Shown piece after piece: positions 9,144-18,472 of a DNA stretch of 64,000 nucleotides. The notes below the pieces were generated by a model. That model was given only the letters and a program-made list of their open reading frames with translations. It did no database searches and was not told the origin of the DNA. The position numbers and the translations under genes were made by a program. This stretch comes from Microbacterium bovistercoris (GTDB lineage: Bacteria > Actinomycetota > Actinomycetes > Actinomycetales > Microbacteriaceae): assembly GCF_003387575.1 (NCBI RefSeq), contig NZ_QUAB01000039.1, forward strand, positions 1-64,000, written 5' to 3'. Every line of letters begins with the position of its first letter. Within the stretch, counting starts at the first letter, position 1.

Positions 9144-9803
9144 ATGGTTGACATCAACAACAAGGTTTCCAAGGCCCTGCTCGGCACCAAGCTCGGCATG
9201 ACTCAGGTCTGGGACGAGAACGGCAAGCTCGTTCCCGTCACCGTGATCGAGATCGCCCCGAACGTGGTCACGCAGGTCCGCACGCCCGAGAAGGACGGCT
9301 ACAACGCCGTTCAGATCGCCTACGGCCAGATCGACCCCCGTAAGGTCACCCAGCCGCTCGCGAAGCACTTCGAGGCCGCCGGCGTCACGCCGCGCCGCCA
9401 CGTCACCGAGATCCGCACCGCGGATGCTGCCGACTACTCACTCGGTCAGGAGCTCACGGTGGACGGCACCTTCGAGGCCGGCCAGCTCGTCGACGTCGTC
9501 GGCACGAGCAAGGGCAAGGGCTTCGCCGGTGTCATGAAGCGCCACAACTTCAAGGGCGTCTCCGCCTCGCACGGTGCGCACCGCAACCACCGCAAGCCCG
9601 GTTCGATCGGCGCCTCGGCAACCCCGAGCCGCGTGTTCAAGGGCATGCGCATGGCCGGTCGCATGGGTGGCGAGCGTGTCACCGTCCTCAACCTGAAGGT
9701 GCACGCCATCGACGCCGAGAAGGGACTCATGCTCGTCAAGGGCGCCGTCCCCGGCGCTCGCGGCCGCATCGTCTACGTCCGCAACGCAGTGAAGGGTGCC
9801 TGA
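9144..9803 (+). CDS. rplC: 50S ribosomal protein L3
   Basis: The 219-residue protein has the L3 barrel ([16 protein letters not shown]) and the long central loop with GQRT-like glycine-rich residues ([20 protein letters not shown]) that reaches the peptidyl-transferase centre. L3 is one of the two initiators of 50S assembly. It starts 8 bp after rpsJ and ends 2 bp before rplD. Confidence 0.96.
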   Translation: MVDINNKVSKALLGTKLGMTQVWDENGKLVPVTVIEIAPNVVTQVRTPEKDGYNAVQIAYGQIDPRKVTQPLAKHFEAAGVTPRRHVTEIRTADAADYSLGQELTVDGTFEAGQLVDVVGTSKGKGFAGVMKRHNFKGVSASHGAHRNHRKPGSIGASATPSRVFKGMRMAGRMGGERVTVLNLKVHAIDAEKGLMLVKGAVPGARGRIVYVRNAVKGA

Positions 9804-9805
9804 AC

Positions 9806-10468
9806 ATGGCTGACTCGACTCTCGCGCTCGACGTCCTGAAGGCAGACGGCAAGAAGGCCGGCTCGATCGAGCTGCCCGCCGCGCTGTTCGACGTCAAGAC
9901 GAACATCCCGCTCATCCACCAGGTCGTCGTCGCGCAGCTCGCGGCGGCTCGCCAGGGCACTCACTCGACCAAGCGTCGCGGTGAGGTCTCCGGTGCCGGC
10001 CGCAAGCCCTTCAAGCAGAAGGGCACGGGTAACGCCCGTCAGGGTTCGATCCGCGCGCCGCACATGACCGGTGGTGGCATCGTGCACGGTCCGAAGCCCC
10101 GCGACTACTCGCAGCGCACCCCCAAGAAGATGATCGCCGCCGCCCTGCTGGGTGCGCTGAGCGACCGCTTCCGCGGTGAGCGCCTGCACGCCGTCGAGAA
10201 CTTCGGCATCGAGGGCACGCCCTCGACCAAGGCCGCGGCTGCGCTGATCGCGCAGGTCTCGCCGTCGAAGAACGTCCTGATCGTCACCGAGCGCGGCGAC
10301 GACCTGACGCTGCTCAGCGTGCGCAACCTCGCCGAGGTGCACGTGCTGACCTTCGACCAGCTGAACGCCTACGACGTGCTCGTCGCCGACGACATCGTCT
10401 TCACCCAGGCCGCTCTCGAGGGCTTCATCGCCTCGAAGACCGGCGCAACCGAGGAGGTCTCGGCATGA
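9806..10468 (+). CDS. rplD: 50S ribosomal protein L4
   Basis: The 220-residue protein has the conserved extended loop ([19 protein letters not shown]) that lines the exit tunnel opposite L22 at the macrolide constriction. In E. coli L4 represses its own operon through the S10 leader, which makes the leader hairpin at 8676-8707 of interest. Its stop codon overlaps the rplW start by 4 bp (ATGA), so the two are translationally coupled. Confidence 0.96.
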   Translation: MADSTLALDVLKADGKKAGSIELPAALFDVKTNIPLIHQVVVAQLAAARQGTHSTKRRGEVSGAGRKPFKQKGTGNARQGSIRAPHMTGGGIVHGPKPRDYSQRTPKKMIAAALLGALSDRFRGERLHAVENFGIEGTPSTKAAAALIAQVSPSKNVLIVTERGDDLTLLSVRNLAEVHVLTFDQLNAYDVLVADDIVFTQAALEGFIASKTGATEEVSA

Positions 10469-10788
10469 CCGAGCAGGCAAGCGCCCTCTCCGCGGCCTTC
10501 AACAAGGACCCGCGCGACATCATCCTGGGCCCGGTGGTCTCCGAGAAGAGCTACGGCCTGATCGACGAGGGCAAGTACACGTTCTACGTGGACACCCGCG
10601 CCTCGAAGACCGAGATCAAGCTCGCCATCGAGAAGATCTTCGGCGTCAAGGTCGCCGCGGTGAACACTCTCAACCGCGCCGGCAAGGCCCGCCGCACCCG
10701 CTTCGGCACCGGCAAGCGCAAGGACACCAAGCGCGCCATCGTCACGCTGAAGTCCGGCACCATCGACATCTTCACGGCAGTCGGCTGA
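10465..10788 (+). CDS. rplW: 50S ribosomal protein L23
   Basis: The 107-residue protein sits at the tunnel exit and is the docking site of trigger factor and SRP. The conserved GPVVSEKSY and the C-terminal [11 protein letters not shown] are present. Residues 1-15 form a short N-terminal extension relative to the minimal family, before the core begins at PRDIILGP. Its start overlaps rplD by 4 bp. Confidence 0.95.
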   Translation: MTEQASALSAAFNKDPRDIILGPVVSEKSYGLIDEGKYTFYVDTRASKTEIKLAIEKIFGVKVAAVNTLNRAGKARRTRFGTGKRKDTKRAIVTLKSGTIDIFTAVG

Positions 10789-10808
10789 CCGGGGGATAAG
10801 GACTAAAC

Positions 10809-11648
10809 ATGGCTATTCGCAAGTACAAGCCCACGACCCCGGGTCGCCGCGGTTCGTCTGTGGCCGACTTCGCCGAGATCACCCGATCGACGCCGGAGAA
10901 GTCGCTGCTGCGTCCGCTGAGCAAGACCGGTGGCCGCAACAACCAGGGCCGCATCACCACCCGCCACATCGGTGGTGGACACAAGCGCCAGTACCGCGTC
11001 ATCGACTTCAAGCGCAATGACAAGGACGGCATCAACGCCAAGGTCGCTCACATCGAGTACGACCCCAACCGCACCGCGCGCATCGCGCTGCTGCACTACT
11101 TCGACGGCGAGAAGCGCTACATCATCGCGCCGAACAAGCTGAAGCAGGGCGACATCGTCGAGTCCGGTCCCGCGGCCGACATCAAGCCGGGCAACAACCT
11201 GCCGCTGAAGAACATCCCCACCGGTACCGTGATCCACGCGATCGAGCTGCGTCCCGGCGGCGGTGCGAAGATGGCCCGTTCGGCCGGCGCCTCCGTGCGT
11301 CTGGTCGCGAAGGACGGCCCCTACGCTCAGCTGCGTCTGCCCTCGGGCGAGATCCGCAACGTCGACGCGCGCTGCCGTGCGACGATCGGCGAGGTCGGCA
11401 ACGCCGAGCAGTCGAACATCAACTGGGGCAAGGCCGGCCGCAACCGCTGGAAGGGCATCCGCCCGACCGTCCGCGGCGTCGCCATGAACCCGGTCGACCA
11501 CCCGCACGGTGGTGGTGAGGGCAAGACCTCCGGTGGACGTCACCCCGTCTCCCCGTGGGGCCAGGCCGAGGGCCGCACCCGTCACGCCAACAAGGAAAGC
11601 GACAAGTACATCGTGCGTCGCCGTACCGCTGGCAAGAAGCGCAAGTAG
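10809..11648 (+). CDS. rplB: 50S ribosomal protein L2
   Basis: The 279-residue protein binds domain IV of 23S rRNA and is needed for subunit association and peptidyl-transferase activity. The SH3-like and OB domains are intact. The C-terminal stretch [18 protein letters not shown] carries the conserved histidine near the active centre. The ATG is preceded by GGGGATAAGGAC. It lies 20 bp after rplW. Confidence 0.97.
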   Translation: MAIRKYKPTTPGRRGSSVADFAEITRSTPEKSLLRPLSKTGGRNNQGRITTRHIGGGHKRQYRVIDFKRNDKDGINAKVAHIEYDPNRTARIALLHYFDGEKRYIIAPNKLKQGDIVESGPAADIKPGNNLPLKNIPTGTVIHAIELRPGGGAKMARSAGASVRLVAKDGPYAQLRLPSGEIRNVDARCRATIGEVGNAEQSNINWGKAGRNRWKGIRPTVRGVAMNPVDHPHGGGEGKTSGGRHPVSPWGQAEGRTRHANKESDKYIVRRRTAGKKRK

Positions 11649-11660
11649 GAGTAGAGGAAG

Positions 11661-11942
11661 ATGCCACGCAGTCTGAAGAAGGGCCCCTTCGTCGACGAGC
11701 ACCTGCTTCGCAAGGTGATCGGTCAGAACGAAGCCGGTACGAAGAACGTCATCAAGACCTGGTCGCGCCGGTCGATGATCATCCCCGCCATGCTGGGACA
11801 CACCATCGCCGTCCACGACGGTCGCAAGCACATCCCCGTGTTCGTGACCGAGACCATGGTCGGCCACAAGCTGGGCGAGTTCGCGCCCACCCGCACCTTC
11901 CGCGGCCACGAGAAGGACGACAAGAAGGGCCGTCGCCGCTGA
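11661..11942 (+). CDS. rpsS: 30S ribosomal protein S19
   Basis: The 93-residue protein ([18 protein letters not shown]) forms a complex with S13 in the 30S head and takes part in bridge B1a to the large subunit. Length and sequence are normal. The start is preceded by GTAGAGGAAG, 12 bp after rplB. Confidence 0.97.
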   Translation: MPRSLKKGPFVDEHLLRKVIGQNEAGTKNVIKTWSRRSMIIPAMLGHTIAVHDGRKHIPVFVTETMVGHKLGEFAPTRTFRGHEKDDKKGRRR

Positions 11943-11976
11943 CGCGGCGACTGTCTGAGAGACAGAGGAGAGAGAA

Positions 11977-12375
11977 ATGGTGGAGTCCATCGCACGTGTG
12001 CGACACATCCGCGTGACCCCTCAGAAGGCTCGTCGTGTCGTCGCGCTCATCAAGGGCAAGCAGGCTCAGGAGGCCCTGGCCATCCTGAAGTTCGCTCCGC
12101 AGAGCGCCAGCGAGCCGATCTACAAGCTTGTCGCGTCGGCCATGGCCAACGCGCAGGTGAAGGCTGATCGTGACGGCGAGTACCTCGACGAGCAGGACCT
12201 GTACGTGAAGAACGCGTACGTCGACGAGGGCACGACGCTCAAGCGTTTCCAGCCCCGCGCCCAGGGTCGTGCTTTCCAGATCAAGAAGCGCACGAGCCAC
12301 ATCACGGTCGTGCTGGCGACCCCCGAGGTCGCCGAGGCGGCTCCGGCCGCCGAGACGAAGAAGGCGAGCAAGTAA
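11977..12375 (+). CDS. rplV: 50S ribosomal protein L22 with an Ala/Lys-rich tail
   Basis: The 132-residue protein has the L22 core and long beta-hairpin ([20 protein letters not shown]) that lines the exit tunnel and is a site of macrolide resistance mutations. The last 20 residues ([16 protein letters not shown]) are a low-complexity tail not present in the minimal family. The start is ATG with GAGGAGAG upstream. Its stop codon TAA shares a base with the rpsC ATG. Confidence 0.95.
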   Translation: MVESIARVRHIRVTPQKARRVVALIKGKQAQEALAILKFAPQSASEPIYKLVASAMANAQVKADRDGEYLDEQDLYVKNAYVDEGTTLKRFQPRAQGRAFQIKKRTSHITVVLATPEVAEAAPAAETKKASK

Positions 12376-13139
12376 TGGGCCAGAAGGTCAACCCGTACGG
12401 CTTCCGCCTCGGCATCACGACCGACCACGTGTCGCGTTGGTTCTCGGACTCGACGAAGCCCGGACAGCGCTACGCCGACTACGTCGCCGAGGACATCAAG
12501 ATCCGCAAGCTGCTGCAGACGCAGCTCGACCGTGCCGGCGTTTCCGGCATCGAGATCGAGCGCACCCGTGACCGCGTGCGTGTGGACATCCACACGGCTC
12601 GTCCGGGTATCGTCATCGGCCGCCGCGGCGCCGAGGCCGAGCGCATCCGCGCCGACCTCGAGAAGCTCACCGGCAAGCAGATCCAGCTGAACATCCTCGA
12701 GGTCAAGAACCCCGAGGCCGACGCTCAGCTGGTCGCTCAGGGCATCGCAGAGCAGCTCTCCGCTCGCGTGGCGTTCCGTCGCGCGATGCGCAAGGGCCTG
12801 CAGGGCGCTCAGCGCGCCGGCGCCAAGGGCATCCGCATCCAGGTCTCCGGCCGCCTCGGCGGCGCGGAGATGAGCCGCTCGGAGTTCTACCGCGAGGGTC
12901 GTGTGCCGCTGCACACGCTGCGCGCGAACATCGACTACGGCTTCTACGAGGCCAAGACCACCTTCGGCCGCATCGGCGTGAAGGTCTGGATCTACAAGGG
13001 CGACCTCACCAACAAGGAGCTTGCTCGTGAGCAGGCCAACCAGAAGCCTTCGCGCGAGCGTGGCGACCGTCGTGGCCCCCGTGGCGACCGCGGTGACCGT
13101 CGCAACGAGGCTCCCGTCGCAGAAGGAGCGTCTGCCTGA
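12375..13139 (+). CDS. rpsC: 30S ribosomal protein S3 with an Arg/Gly/Asp-rich tail
   Basis: The 254-residue protein has the KH domain ([16 protein letters not shown]) and the C-terminal domain that lines the mRNA entry channel and, with S4 and S5, forms the ribosomal helicase. After about residue 220 it continues as a basic disordered tail ([19 protein letters not shown]). S5 carries a similar segment at its N terminus. Stop and start overlap with rplP (TGATG). Confidence 0.95.
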   Translation: MGQKVNPYGFRLGITTDHVSRWFSDSTKPGQRYADYVAEDIKIRKLLQTQLDRAGVSGIEIERTRDRVRVDIHTARPGIVIGRRGAEAERIRADLEKLTGKQIQLNILEVKNPEADAQLVAQGIAEQLSARVAFRRAMRKGLQGAQRAGAKGIRIQVSGRLGGAEMSRSEFYREGRVPLHTLRANIDYGFYEAKTTFGRIGVKVWIYKGDLTNKELAREQANQKPSRERGDRRGPRGDRGDRRNEAPVAEGASA

Positions 13140-13558
13140 TGCTTATCCCTCGTAAGGTCAAGTACCGCAAGCAGCACCACCCGAAGCGTTCGGGCCAGGC
13201 CACCGGTGGCACGAAGGTCTCCTTCGGCGAGTTCGGCATCCAGGCTCTCACCCCCGCTTACGTGACCAACCGTCAGATCGAGGCAGCTCGTATCGCGATG
13301 ACCCGTCACATCAAGCGTGGTGGAAAGGTGTGGATCAACATCTACCCCGACCGTCCGCTCACCAAGAAGCCTGCTGAGACCCGCATGGGTTCCGGTAAGG
13401 GTTCCCCCGAGTGGTGGGTCGCCAACGTCAAGCCGGGTCGCGTCCTCTTCGAGGTCGCGGGCGTGAACGAGGAGCTCGCACGCGAGGCCCTCACCCGAGC
13501 AATCCACAAGCTGCCTCTCAAGGCACGCATCATCAAGCGCGAGGAGGGCGACGCGTAA
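13139..13558 (+). CDS. rplP: 50S ribosomal protein L16
   Basis: The 139-residue protein ([17 protein letters not shown]) binds the 23S rRNA at the A-site finger and helps place the tRNA acceptor arm. Length and motifs are normal, including the [19 protein letters not shown] segment near the peptidyl-transferase centre, where the family's hydroxylated Arg would be. The stop overlaps the rpmC start (TAATG). Confidence 0.96.
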   Translation: MLIPRKVKYRKQHHPKRSGQATGGTKVSFGEFGIQALTPAYVTNRQIEAARIAMTRHIKRGGKVWINIYPDRPLTKKPAETRMGSGKGSPEWWVANVKPGRVLFEVAGVNEELAREALTRAIHKLPLKARIIKREEGDA

Positions 13559-13872
13559 TGGCGATCGGCACCAAGGAGCTCGCTCCGGCAGAGCTCGACA
13601 CGTTCGAAGACCAGCGCCTCGTCGAGGAGCTGCGCAAGGCCAAGGAGGAGCTGTTCAACCTCCGTTTCCAGTCGGCCACCGGCCAGCTGGAGAGCCACGG
13701 CCGCATCCGCACCGTGAAGCGCGACATCGCGCGCCTCTACACCGTCATCCGTGAGCGCGAGCTCGGCATCCGTGCGACGCCGGCTCCGGTCGAGGCGCCG
13801 GCGAAGAAGGCGTCCAAGGCGAAGGCGAAGAAGGCCGAAGAGGCTGAGGCGCCGAAGGAGGAGGCCGAGTAA
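13558..13872 (+). CDS. rpmC: 50S ribosomal protein L29 with a Lys/Ala/Glu tail
   Basis: The two-helix L29 core covers about residues 5-72 and includes [19 protein letters not shown]. It is followed by a C-terminal tail of about 30 residues ([20 protein letters not shown]), giving 104 residues against the usual 65-70. L29 lies beside L23 at the tunnel exit. The ATG at 13558 overlaps the rplP stop; in-frame codons further upstream belong to rplP in another frame. Confidence 0.95.
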   Translation: MAIGTKELAPAELDTFEDQRLVEELRKAKEELFNLRFQSATGQLESHGRIRTVKRDIARLYTVIRERELGIRATPAPVEAPAKKASKAKAKKAEEAEAPKEEAE

Positions 13873-14171
13873 TGGCTGAGAAGAAGGCTGCTGAAGCCGC
13901 CCCGGCCGTCGAGGCTGAGGCCCGCGGCTACCGCAAGGCGCGTCGTGGTTACGTCGTCAGCGACAAGATGGACAAGACCATCGTCGTCGAGGTCGAGGAC
14001 CGCGTGAAGCACCCGCTGTACGGCAAGGTCATCCGCCGTACCTCGAAGGTCAAGGCGCACGACGAGAACAACACCGCCGGCATCGGCGACCTCGTCCTCA
14101 TCAACGAGACCCGGCCGCTGAGCGCCACCAAGCGCTGGCGTCTGGTGGAGATTCTGGAGAAGGCCAAGTGA
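13872..14171 (+). CDS. rpsQ: 30S ribosomal protein S17 with an N-terminal extension
   Basis: The 99-residue protein has the S17 OB fold from about residue 20 ([20 protein letters not shown]), which binds 16S rRNA in the 5' domain. An acidic, Ala-rich N-terminal segment of about 18 residues precedes it. Its TGA overlaps the GTG start of rplN, so S10 and spc operon genes are directly coupled here. Confidence 0.95.
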   Translation: MAEKKAAEAAPAVEAEARGYRKARRGYVVSDKMDKTIVVEVEDRVKHPLYGKVIRRTSKVKAHDENNTAGIGDLVLINETRPLSATKRWRLVEILEKAK

Positions 14172-14536
14172 TCCAGCAGGAGTCCCGCCTCAAGGTCGCC
14201 GACAACACCGGCGCGAAGGAACTGCTCACCATCCGCGTTCTCGGTGGCTCGCGCCGCCGTTACGCCGGTCTCGGTGACACGATCGTCGCGACCGTCAAGG
14301 ACGCGATCCCGGGCGGCAACGTCAAGAAGGGCGATGTGGTCAAGGCCGTCATCGTCCGCACCAAGAAGCAGACGCGTCGTGCAGACGGCTCGTACATCAA
14401 GTTCGACGAGAACGCCGCCGTGATCCTGAAGGCTGACGGGGAGCCCCGTGGCACCCGCATCTTCGGGCCGGTCGGTCGTGAGCTTCGTGACAAGAAGTTC
14501 ATGAAGATCGTCTCGCTCGCCCCGGAGGTCATCTGA
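14168..14536 (+). CDS. rplN: 50S ribosomal protein L14
   Basis: The 122-residue protein ([18 protein letters not shown]) binds 23S rRNA at the subunit interface and is the contact for the silencing factor RsfS. The start is GTG overlapping the rpsQ stop by 4 bp. Family length is exact. Confidence 0.96.
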   Translation: MIQQESRLKVADNTGAKELLTIRVLGGSRRRYAGLGDTIVATVKDAIPGGNVKKGDVVKAVIVRTKKQTRRADGSYIKFDENAAVILKADGEPRGTRIFGPVGRELRDKKFMKIVSLAPEVI

Positions 14537-14538
14537 TC

Positions 14539-14898
14539 ATGGCGAACATCAAGAAGGGCGACCTCGTCGAGGTCATCACCGGCCGCAAGCAGGACAAGGG
14601 CGGCGACCGCGGCAAGCAGGGCAAGGTCCTCGAGGTCCTCGTCGAGCAGAACCGCGTGGTCGTGGAGGGCGTGAACTACGTCACCAAGCACACCCGCGTC
14701 GGTCAGACCCAGCGCGGCACCAAGACCGGTGGCATCGAGACCGTCGAGGCGCCCATCCACATTTCCAACGTCGCACTCGTCGACCCCTCGACCAAGAAGC
14801 CGACCCGCGTCGGTCACCGCGTCGAGGAGCAGACGAAGGACGGCGTGAAGCGCACGGTCCGCGTGCGCTACGCGAAGAAGTCGGGTAAGGACATCTGA
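14539..14898 (+). CDS. rplX: 50S ribosomal protein L24
   Basis: The 119-residue protein has the KOW motif ([20 protein letters not shown]) and is one of the two 50S assembly initiators, near the tunnel exit. It is slightly longer than the E. coli protein at the C terminus ([16 protein letters not shown]). It starts 2 bp after rplN, and its stop overlaps the rplE start (TGATG). Confidence 0.95.
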   Translation: MANIKKGDLVEVITGRKQDKGGDRGKQGKVLEVLVEQNRVVVEGVNYVTKHTRVGQTQRGTKTGGIETVEAPIHISNVALVDPSTKKPTRVGHRVEEQTKDGVKRTVRVRYAKKSGKDI

Positions 14899-15488
14899 TG
14901 AGCGACACCACTGCCGTGGAGGCTGGCAAGATCCAGCCCCGCCTCAAGCAGAAGTACAACACCGAGATCAAGAAGGCCCTGCAGGACGAGTTCGGCTACG
15001 TCAACGTCATGCAGATCCCCGGACTGGTCAAGGTCGTCGTCAACACCGGCGTCGGCGAGGCGGCTCGTGACTCCAAGGTGATCGATGGTGCGGTCGACGA
15101 CCTCACCAAGATCACCGGTCAGAAGCCGATCGTCACCAAGGCTCGCAAGTCGATCGCGCAGTTCAAGCTGCGCGAGGGTCAGGCCATCGGCGCGCACGTC
15201 ACCCTCCGCGGTGACCGCGCGTGGGAGTTCCTGGACCGCCTGGTGAACCTCGCACTGCCCCGCATCCGCGACTTCCGCGGACTGTCGGCCCAGCAGTTCG
15301 ACGGCAACGGCAACTACACCTTCGGTCTCACGGAGCAGAGCGTGTTCCACGAGATCGACCAGGACAAGATCGACCGCGTCCGCGGTTTCGACATCACCGT
15401 GGTGACGTCGGCCAAGACGGATGACGAGGGCCGTGCGCTGCTGCGCCACCTCGGCTTCCCGTTCAAGGCCGCCGACGCCGCGGCGTGA
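14898..15488 (+). CDS. rplE: 50S ribosomal protein L5
   Basis: The 196-residue protein binds 5S rRNA and contacts the P-site tRNA and S13 (bridge B1b). The core is complete ([36 protein letters not shown]), with a short N-terminal extension of about 15 residues. In many bacteria rpsN follows here; instead there is a 132-bp spacer with a long hairpin. Confidence 0.96.
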   Translation: MSDTTAVEAGKIQPRLKQKYNTEIKKALQDEFGYVNVMQIPGLVKVVVNTGVGEAARDSKVIDGAVDDLTKITGQKPIVTKARKSIAQFKLREGQAIGAHVTLRGDRAWEFLDRLVNLALPRIRDFRGLSAQQFDGNGNYTFGLTEQSVFHEIDQDKIDRVRGFDITVVTSAKTDDEGRALLRHLGFPFKAADAAA

Positions 15489-15494
15489 GTCCTC

Positions 15495-15544
15495 GGGTGG
15501 GCTCGATGGCATGGTCATCGGGCCCACCCGATTGCACGTACAAT
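15495..15544 (+). terminator. 14-bp hairpin and -10 element between rplE and rpsH
   Basis: The arms GGGTGGGCTCGATG (15495-15508) and CATCGGGCCCACCC (15516-15529) pair over 14 bp with one G-T pair around a 7-nt loop. A good -10 hexamer TACAAT follows at 15539-15544, without a clear -35. The spacer is where rpsN sits in many genomes; no S14 reading frame is present. It probably acts as an attenuator with a secondary start for rpsH and the genes downstream. Confidence 0.55.
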
Positions 15545-15620
15545 TGAAGATTGCGTGCTCATCGCAGGCCGTCTGTCGTGTAACGGCAGCCGGAACCTCA
15601 ATGAACAAAGGAAAATCACA

Positions 15621-16019
15621 ATGACAATGACAGACCCGGTCGCAGACATGCTGACCCGTCTGCGCAACGCGAACTCGGCGCACCACGACAGCGTGTCGCT
15701 CCCGTCGAGCAAGCTGAAGACGCACATCGCCGAGATCCTCCAGAAGGAGGGCTACATCGCCGGCTTCGAGGTGACCGACGCCCGCGTGGGCAAGACGCTC
15801 ACCATGTCGCTCAAGTACGGTCCCAACCGCGAGCGCTCCATCGCCGGCATCAAGCGTGTCTCGAAGCCCGGCCTCCGCGTGTACGCGAAGTCCACGGAGC
15901 TTCCCAAGGTCCTCGGTGGCCTCGGCGTCGCCATCCTGTCCACCTCCTCCGGTCTTCTCACCGACCGTCAGGCCGAGCAGAAGGGCGTGGGCGGAGAAGT
16001 TCTCGCCTACGTGTGGTGA
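15621..16019 (+). CDS. rpsH: 30S ribosomal protein S8
   Basis: The 132-residue protein binds the central domain of 16S rRNA and in E. coli represses the spc operon. The start [18 protein letters not shown] is family-typical. The ATG at 15621 is preceded by AAAGGAAAA; a second in-frame ATG lies at 15627. The conserved C terminus ([10 protein letters not shown]) is intact. Confidence 0.96.
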   Translation: MTMTDPVADMLTRLRNANSAHHDSVSLPSSKLKTHIAEILQKEGYIAGFEVTDARVGKTLTMSLKYGPNRERSIAGIKRVSKPGLRVYAKSTELPKVLGGLGVAILSTSSGLLTDRQAEQKGVGGEVLAYVW

Positions 16020-16025
16020 CCTGAA

Positions 16026-16562
16026 ATGTCGCGTATCGGACGACTTCCCATCGAGATCCCCGCGGGCGTGACCGTTTCGGTCGACGGCCGTGAGGTCGCG
16101 GTGAAGGGCCCCAAGGGTGAGCTCACCCTGCAGGTGGCCAGCCCCATCGAGGTCGCGGTCGAGGAGAACCAGGTTCTGGTCTCCCGTCCCGACGACGAGC
16201 GCGAGTCGCGGTCGCTCCACGGCCTGACCCGCACTCTCATCAACAACAACATCATCGGCGTCACCCAGGGCTACTCCAAGGGCCTCGAGGTCGTCGGCAC
16301 CGGTTACCGCGTGCAGCAGAAGGGCAGCTCGATCGAGTTCGCTCTCGGCTTCTCGCACCCCGTGCTGGTCGACCCGCCCGAGGGCATCACCTTCGCGGTG
16401 GAGGGCACCAACAAGGTGACCGTCAGCGGCATCTCCAAGCAGGCCGTCGGCGAGGCGGCTGCGAACATCCGCAAGATCCGCAAGCCCGAGCCGTACAAGG
16501 GCAAGGGTGTGCGCTACGCCGGCGAGGTCGTGCGTCGCAAGGCCGGAAAGGCTGGTAAGTAA
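16026..16562 (+). CDS. rplF: 50S ribosomal protein L6
   Basis: The 178-residue two-domain protein ([15 protein letters not shown]) sits near the factor-binding site of the 50S subunit. The C-terminal [14 protein letters not shown] motif is complete. It starts 6 bp after rpsH and is followed by rplR after 2 bp. Confidence 0.96.
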   Translation: MSRIGRLPIEIPAGVTVSVDGREVAVKGPKGELTLQVASPIEVAVEENQVLVSRPDDERESRSLHGLTRTLINNNIIGVTQGYSKGLEVVGTGYRVQQKGSSIEFALGFSHPVLVDPPEGITFAVEGTNKVTVSGISKQAVGEAAANIRKIRKPEPYKGKGVRYAGEVVRRKAGKAGK

Positions 16563-16564
16563 CC

Positions 16565-16924
16565 ATGGCTGTGAAGTCGAAGTCCGACGCCCGCGCGCGT
16601 CGTCACGCCCGTCTTCGCAAGAAGATCGTCGGCACCGAGGCGCGTCCGCGCCTGGTCGTCACCCGTTCGGCCCGCCACGTCTTCGTGCAGCTGGTCGACG
16701 ACAGCAAGGGCCACACCGTGGCATCCGCATCGACGCTCGAGACCGAACTGCGCACCTTCGACGGTGACAAGACCGCCAAGGCCCGCAAGGTCGGCGAGCT
16801 CGTCGCCGAGCGTGCGAAGGCCGTCGGTGTCTCCGAGGTCGTGTTCGACCGCGGTGGCAACCGCTACGCCGGCCGTGTCGCGGCGATCGCCGACGGCGCC
16901 CGCGAAGGGGGGCTGGCACTGTGA
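16565..16924 (+). CDS. rplR: 50S ribosomal protein L18
   Basis: The 119-residue protein binds 5S rRNA with L5. The basic N terminus ([15 protein letters not shown]) and the C-terminal [20 protein letters not shown] are typical. Its stop overlaps the rpsE GTG start by 4 bp. Confidence 0.96.
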   Translation: MAVKSKSDARARRHARLRKKIVGTEARPRLVVTRSARHVFVQLVDDSKGHTVASASTLETELRTFDGDKTAKARKVGELVAERAKAVGVSEVVFDRGGNRYAGRVAAIADGAREGGLAL

Positions 16925-17613
16925 GTGACAACAAGGAGAACGAAGTGACCGAGCAGCAGCCCGCTGCCGAGGCTCAGGCGACTGAGCCGGCTCGCGAGCA
17001 GCGCGACAACCGTCGCGGTGGCCGCGGTGACCGCAACCAGGGTCGCGACCGCAACTCGCGCGACCGTGGCGACAACCAGTTCCTGGAGCGCGTCGTCACC
17101 ATCAACCGCGTCTCGAAGGTCGTGAAGGGTGGTCGTCGCTTCAGCTTCACCGCTCTCGTGGTCGTCGGTGACGGCAACGGTCTGGTGGGCGTCGGCTACG
17201 GCAAGGCCCGCGAGGTCCCCCTGGCGATCTCGAAGGGTGTCGAAGAGGCCAAGCGCAACTTCTTCCGCGTCCCGCGCGTCGGCTCGACCATCCCGCACCC
17301 GGTGCAGGGCGAGTCCGCCGCCGGTGTGGTGCTGCTGCGTCCGGCTGCCGCCGGTACCGGTGTCATCGCCGGTGGTCCGGTCCGCGCCGTGCTCGAGTGC
17401 GCCGGTATCCACGACGTCCTGTCGAAGTCCCTCGGCTCGTCGAACACGATCAACATCGTGCACGCGACCGTGACCGCGCTGAAGGCTCTCGAGGAGCCGC
17501 GCGCCGTGGCCGCCCGTCGTGGTCTCGACTACGACGCCGTCGTGCCGGAGATCATCATCCGCAACGAGGCGAAGGCCGCTGCGGCCGCCGCCGCACAGAA
17601 GGTGGGTGCCTGA
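16921..17613 (+). CDS. rpsE: 30S ribosomal protein S5 with a long basic N-terminal tail
   Basis: The S5 core begins about residue 55 ([20 protein letters not shown]) and includes the segment where spectinomycin resistance and ribosomal-ambiguity mutations map. The first 50 residues are low-complexity: an acidic Gln/Glu part and then an Arg/Gly/Asp-rich part ([20 protein letters not shown]). The length is 230, against about 167 in E. coli. The GTG start at 16921 overlaps rplR by 4 bp; a second GTG at 16945 is possible. S5 is part of the mRNA-entry helicase, as is S3, which has a similar tail. Confidence 0.95.
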   Translation: MSDNKENEVTEQQPAAEAQATEPAREQRDNRRGGRGDRNQGRDRNSRDRGDNQFLERVVTINRVSKVVKGGRRFSFTALVVVGDGNGLVGVGYGKAREVPLAISKGVEEAKRNFFRVPRVGSTIPHPVQGESAAGVVLLRPAAAGTGVIAGGPVRAVLECAGIHDVLSKSLGSSNTINIVHATVTALKALEEPRAVAARRGLDYDAVVPEIIIRNEAKAAAAAAAQKVGA

Positions 17614-17798
17614 TGGCCGCTCGTCTGAAGGTGACCCAGGTCAAGTCCAAGGTGAGCGAGAAGCAGAACCAGCGCGACACGCTGCGTTCGCTCGGTCTCA
17701 AGAAGATCGGCGACTCGGTCGTCCGTCCGGATGACGCGCAGACGCGCGGCTACGTCCGGGCCGTCGCTCACCTCGTCAAGGTTGAGGAGATCGACTAA
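17613..17798 (+). CDS. rpmD: 50S ribosomal protein L30
   Basis: This 61-residue ferredoxin-like protein ([20 protein letters not shown]) has normal length; the ATG at 17613 overlaps the rpsE stop and its own TAA overlaps the rplO ATG. An upstream in-frame start would read through rpsE in another frame and is rejected. Confidence 0.95.
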   Translation: MAARLKVTQVKSKVSEKQNQRDTLRSLGLKKIGDSVVRPDDAQTRGYVRAVAHLVKVEEID

Positions 17799-18358
17799 TG
17801 GCTGAGAAGAACGAAGCCGTCGAGGCCGAGAAGGTCGAGAAGAAGGCGCCGGCCAAGAAGCCCGCCGCCAAGAAGGCGCCCGCGAAGAAGGCGGAGACGA
17901 AGGATGCTCCGGCGTCGCGTCCCGGCGTTCTGAAGGTGCACCACCTGCGTCCGGTCCCCGGCGCCAACACCGCGAAGACCCGTGTCGGTCGTGGTGAGGG
18001 CTCCAAGGGCAAGACCGCCGGCCGCGGCACCAAGGGCACCAAGGCCCGCAACACCGTCCGCGTCGGATTCGAGGGTGGGCAGATGCCGCTGCACATGCGC
18101 ACCCCGAAGCTGCGCGGCTTCAAGAACCCGTTCCGCGTCGAGTACCAGGTCGTGAACCTGAACAAGCTCGCCGAGCTGTACCCGACCGGTGGCGACGTCA
18201 CCGTCAGCGACCTGGTCGCCAAGGGTGCCGTTCGCAAGAACGAGAAGGTCAAGGTCCTGGGCGACGGGGAGATCTCCGTCAAGCTCACGGTCTCGGTCGA
18301 CAAGGTCTCGGGCAGCGCCGAGCAGAAGATCGTGGCCGCCGGCGGTTCCATCAAGTGA
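17798..18358 (+). CDS. rplO: 50S ribosomal protein L15 with a histone-like N-terminal tail
   Basis: The L15 core starts about residue 47 ([20 protein letters not shown]) and contains the glycine-rich [17 protein letters not shown] loop that threads through 23S rRNA. Before it lies a 45-residue Lys/Ala/Pro tail ([19 protein letters not shown]) resembling histone H1 tails. Total length is 186 against about 145 in E. coli. A strong hairpin follows before secY. Confidence 0.95.
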   Translation: MAEKNEAVEAEKVEKKAPAKKPAAKKAPAKKAETKDAPASRPGVLKVHHLRPVPGANTAKTRVGRGEGSKGKTAGRGTKGTKARNTVRVGFEGGQMPLHMRTPKLRGFKNPFRVEYQVVNLNKLAELYPTGGDVTVSDLVAKGAVRKNEKVKVLGDGEISVKLTVSVDKVSGSAEQKIVAAGGSIK

Positions 18359-18377
18359 CCGTCTGGTGACCAGCACC

Positions 18378-18408
18378 AGGAGGGGCCGGAGATTCTCCGG
18401 CCCCTCCT
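18378..18408 (+). terminator. 14-bp hairpin between rplO and secY
   Basis: The arms 18378-18391 and 18395-18408 are perfectly complementary with a 3-nt loop; GTGCGTTACCC follows rather than a T run. It probably lowers read-through from the ribosomal genes into secY-adk-map. Confidence 0.7.
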
Positions 18409-18472
18409 GTGCGTTACCCTGGACTTTCGGCCGCGAGTTGTAGGCCGGCATCCCCACTCAGGAGGAAAACTC

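Noticed and set aside
10803..12008. 401-residue minus-strand open frame opposite rplB and rpsS
   Set aside because: Antisense shadow of ribosomal protein genes; no ribosome-binding site and no family resemblance.
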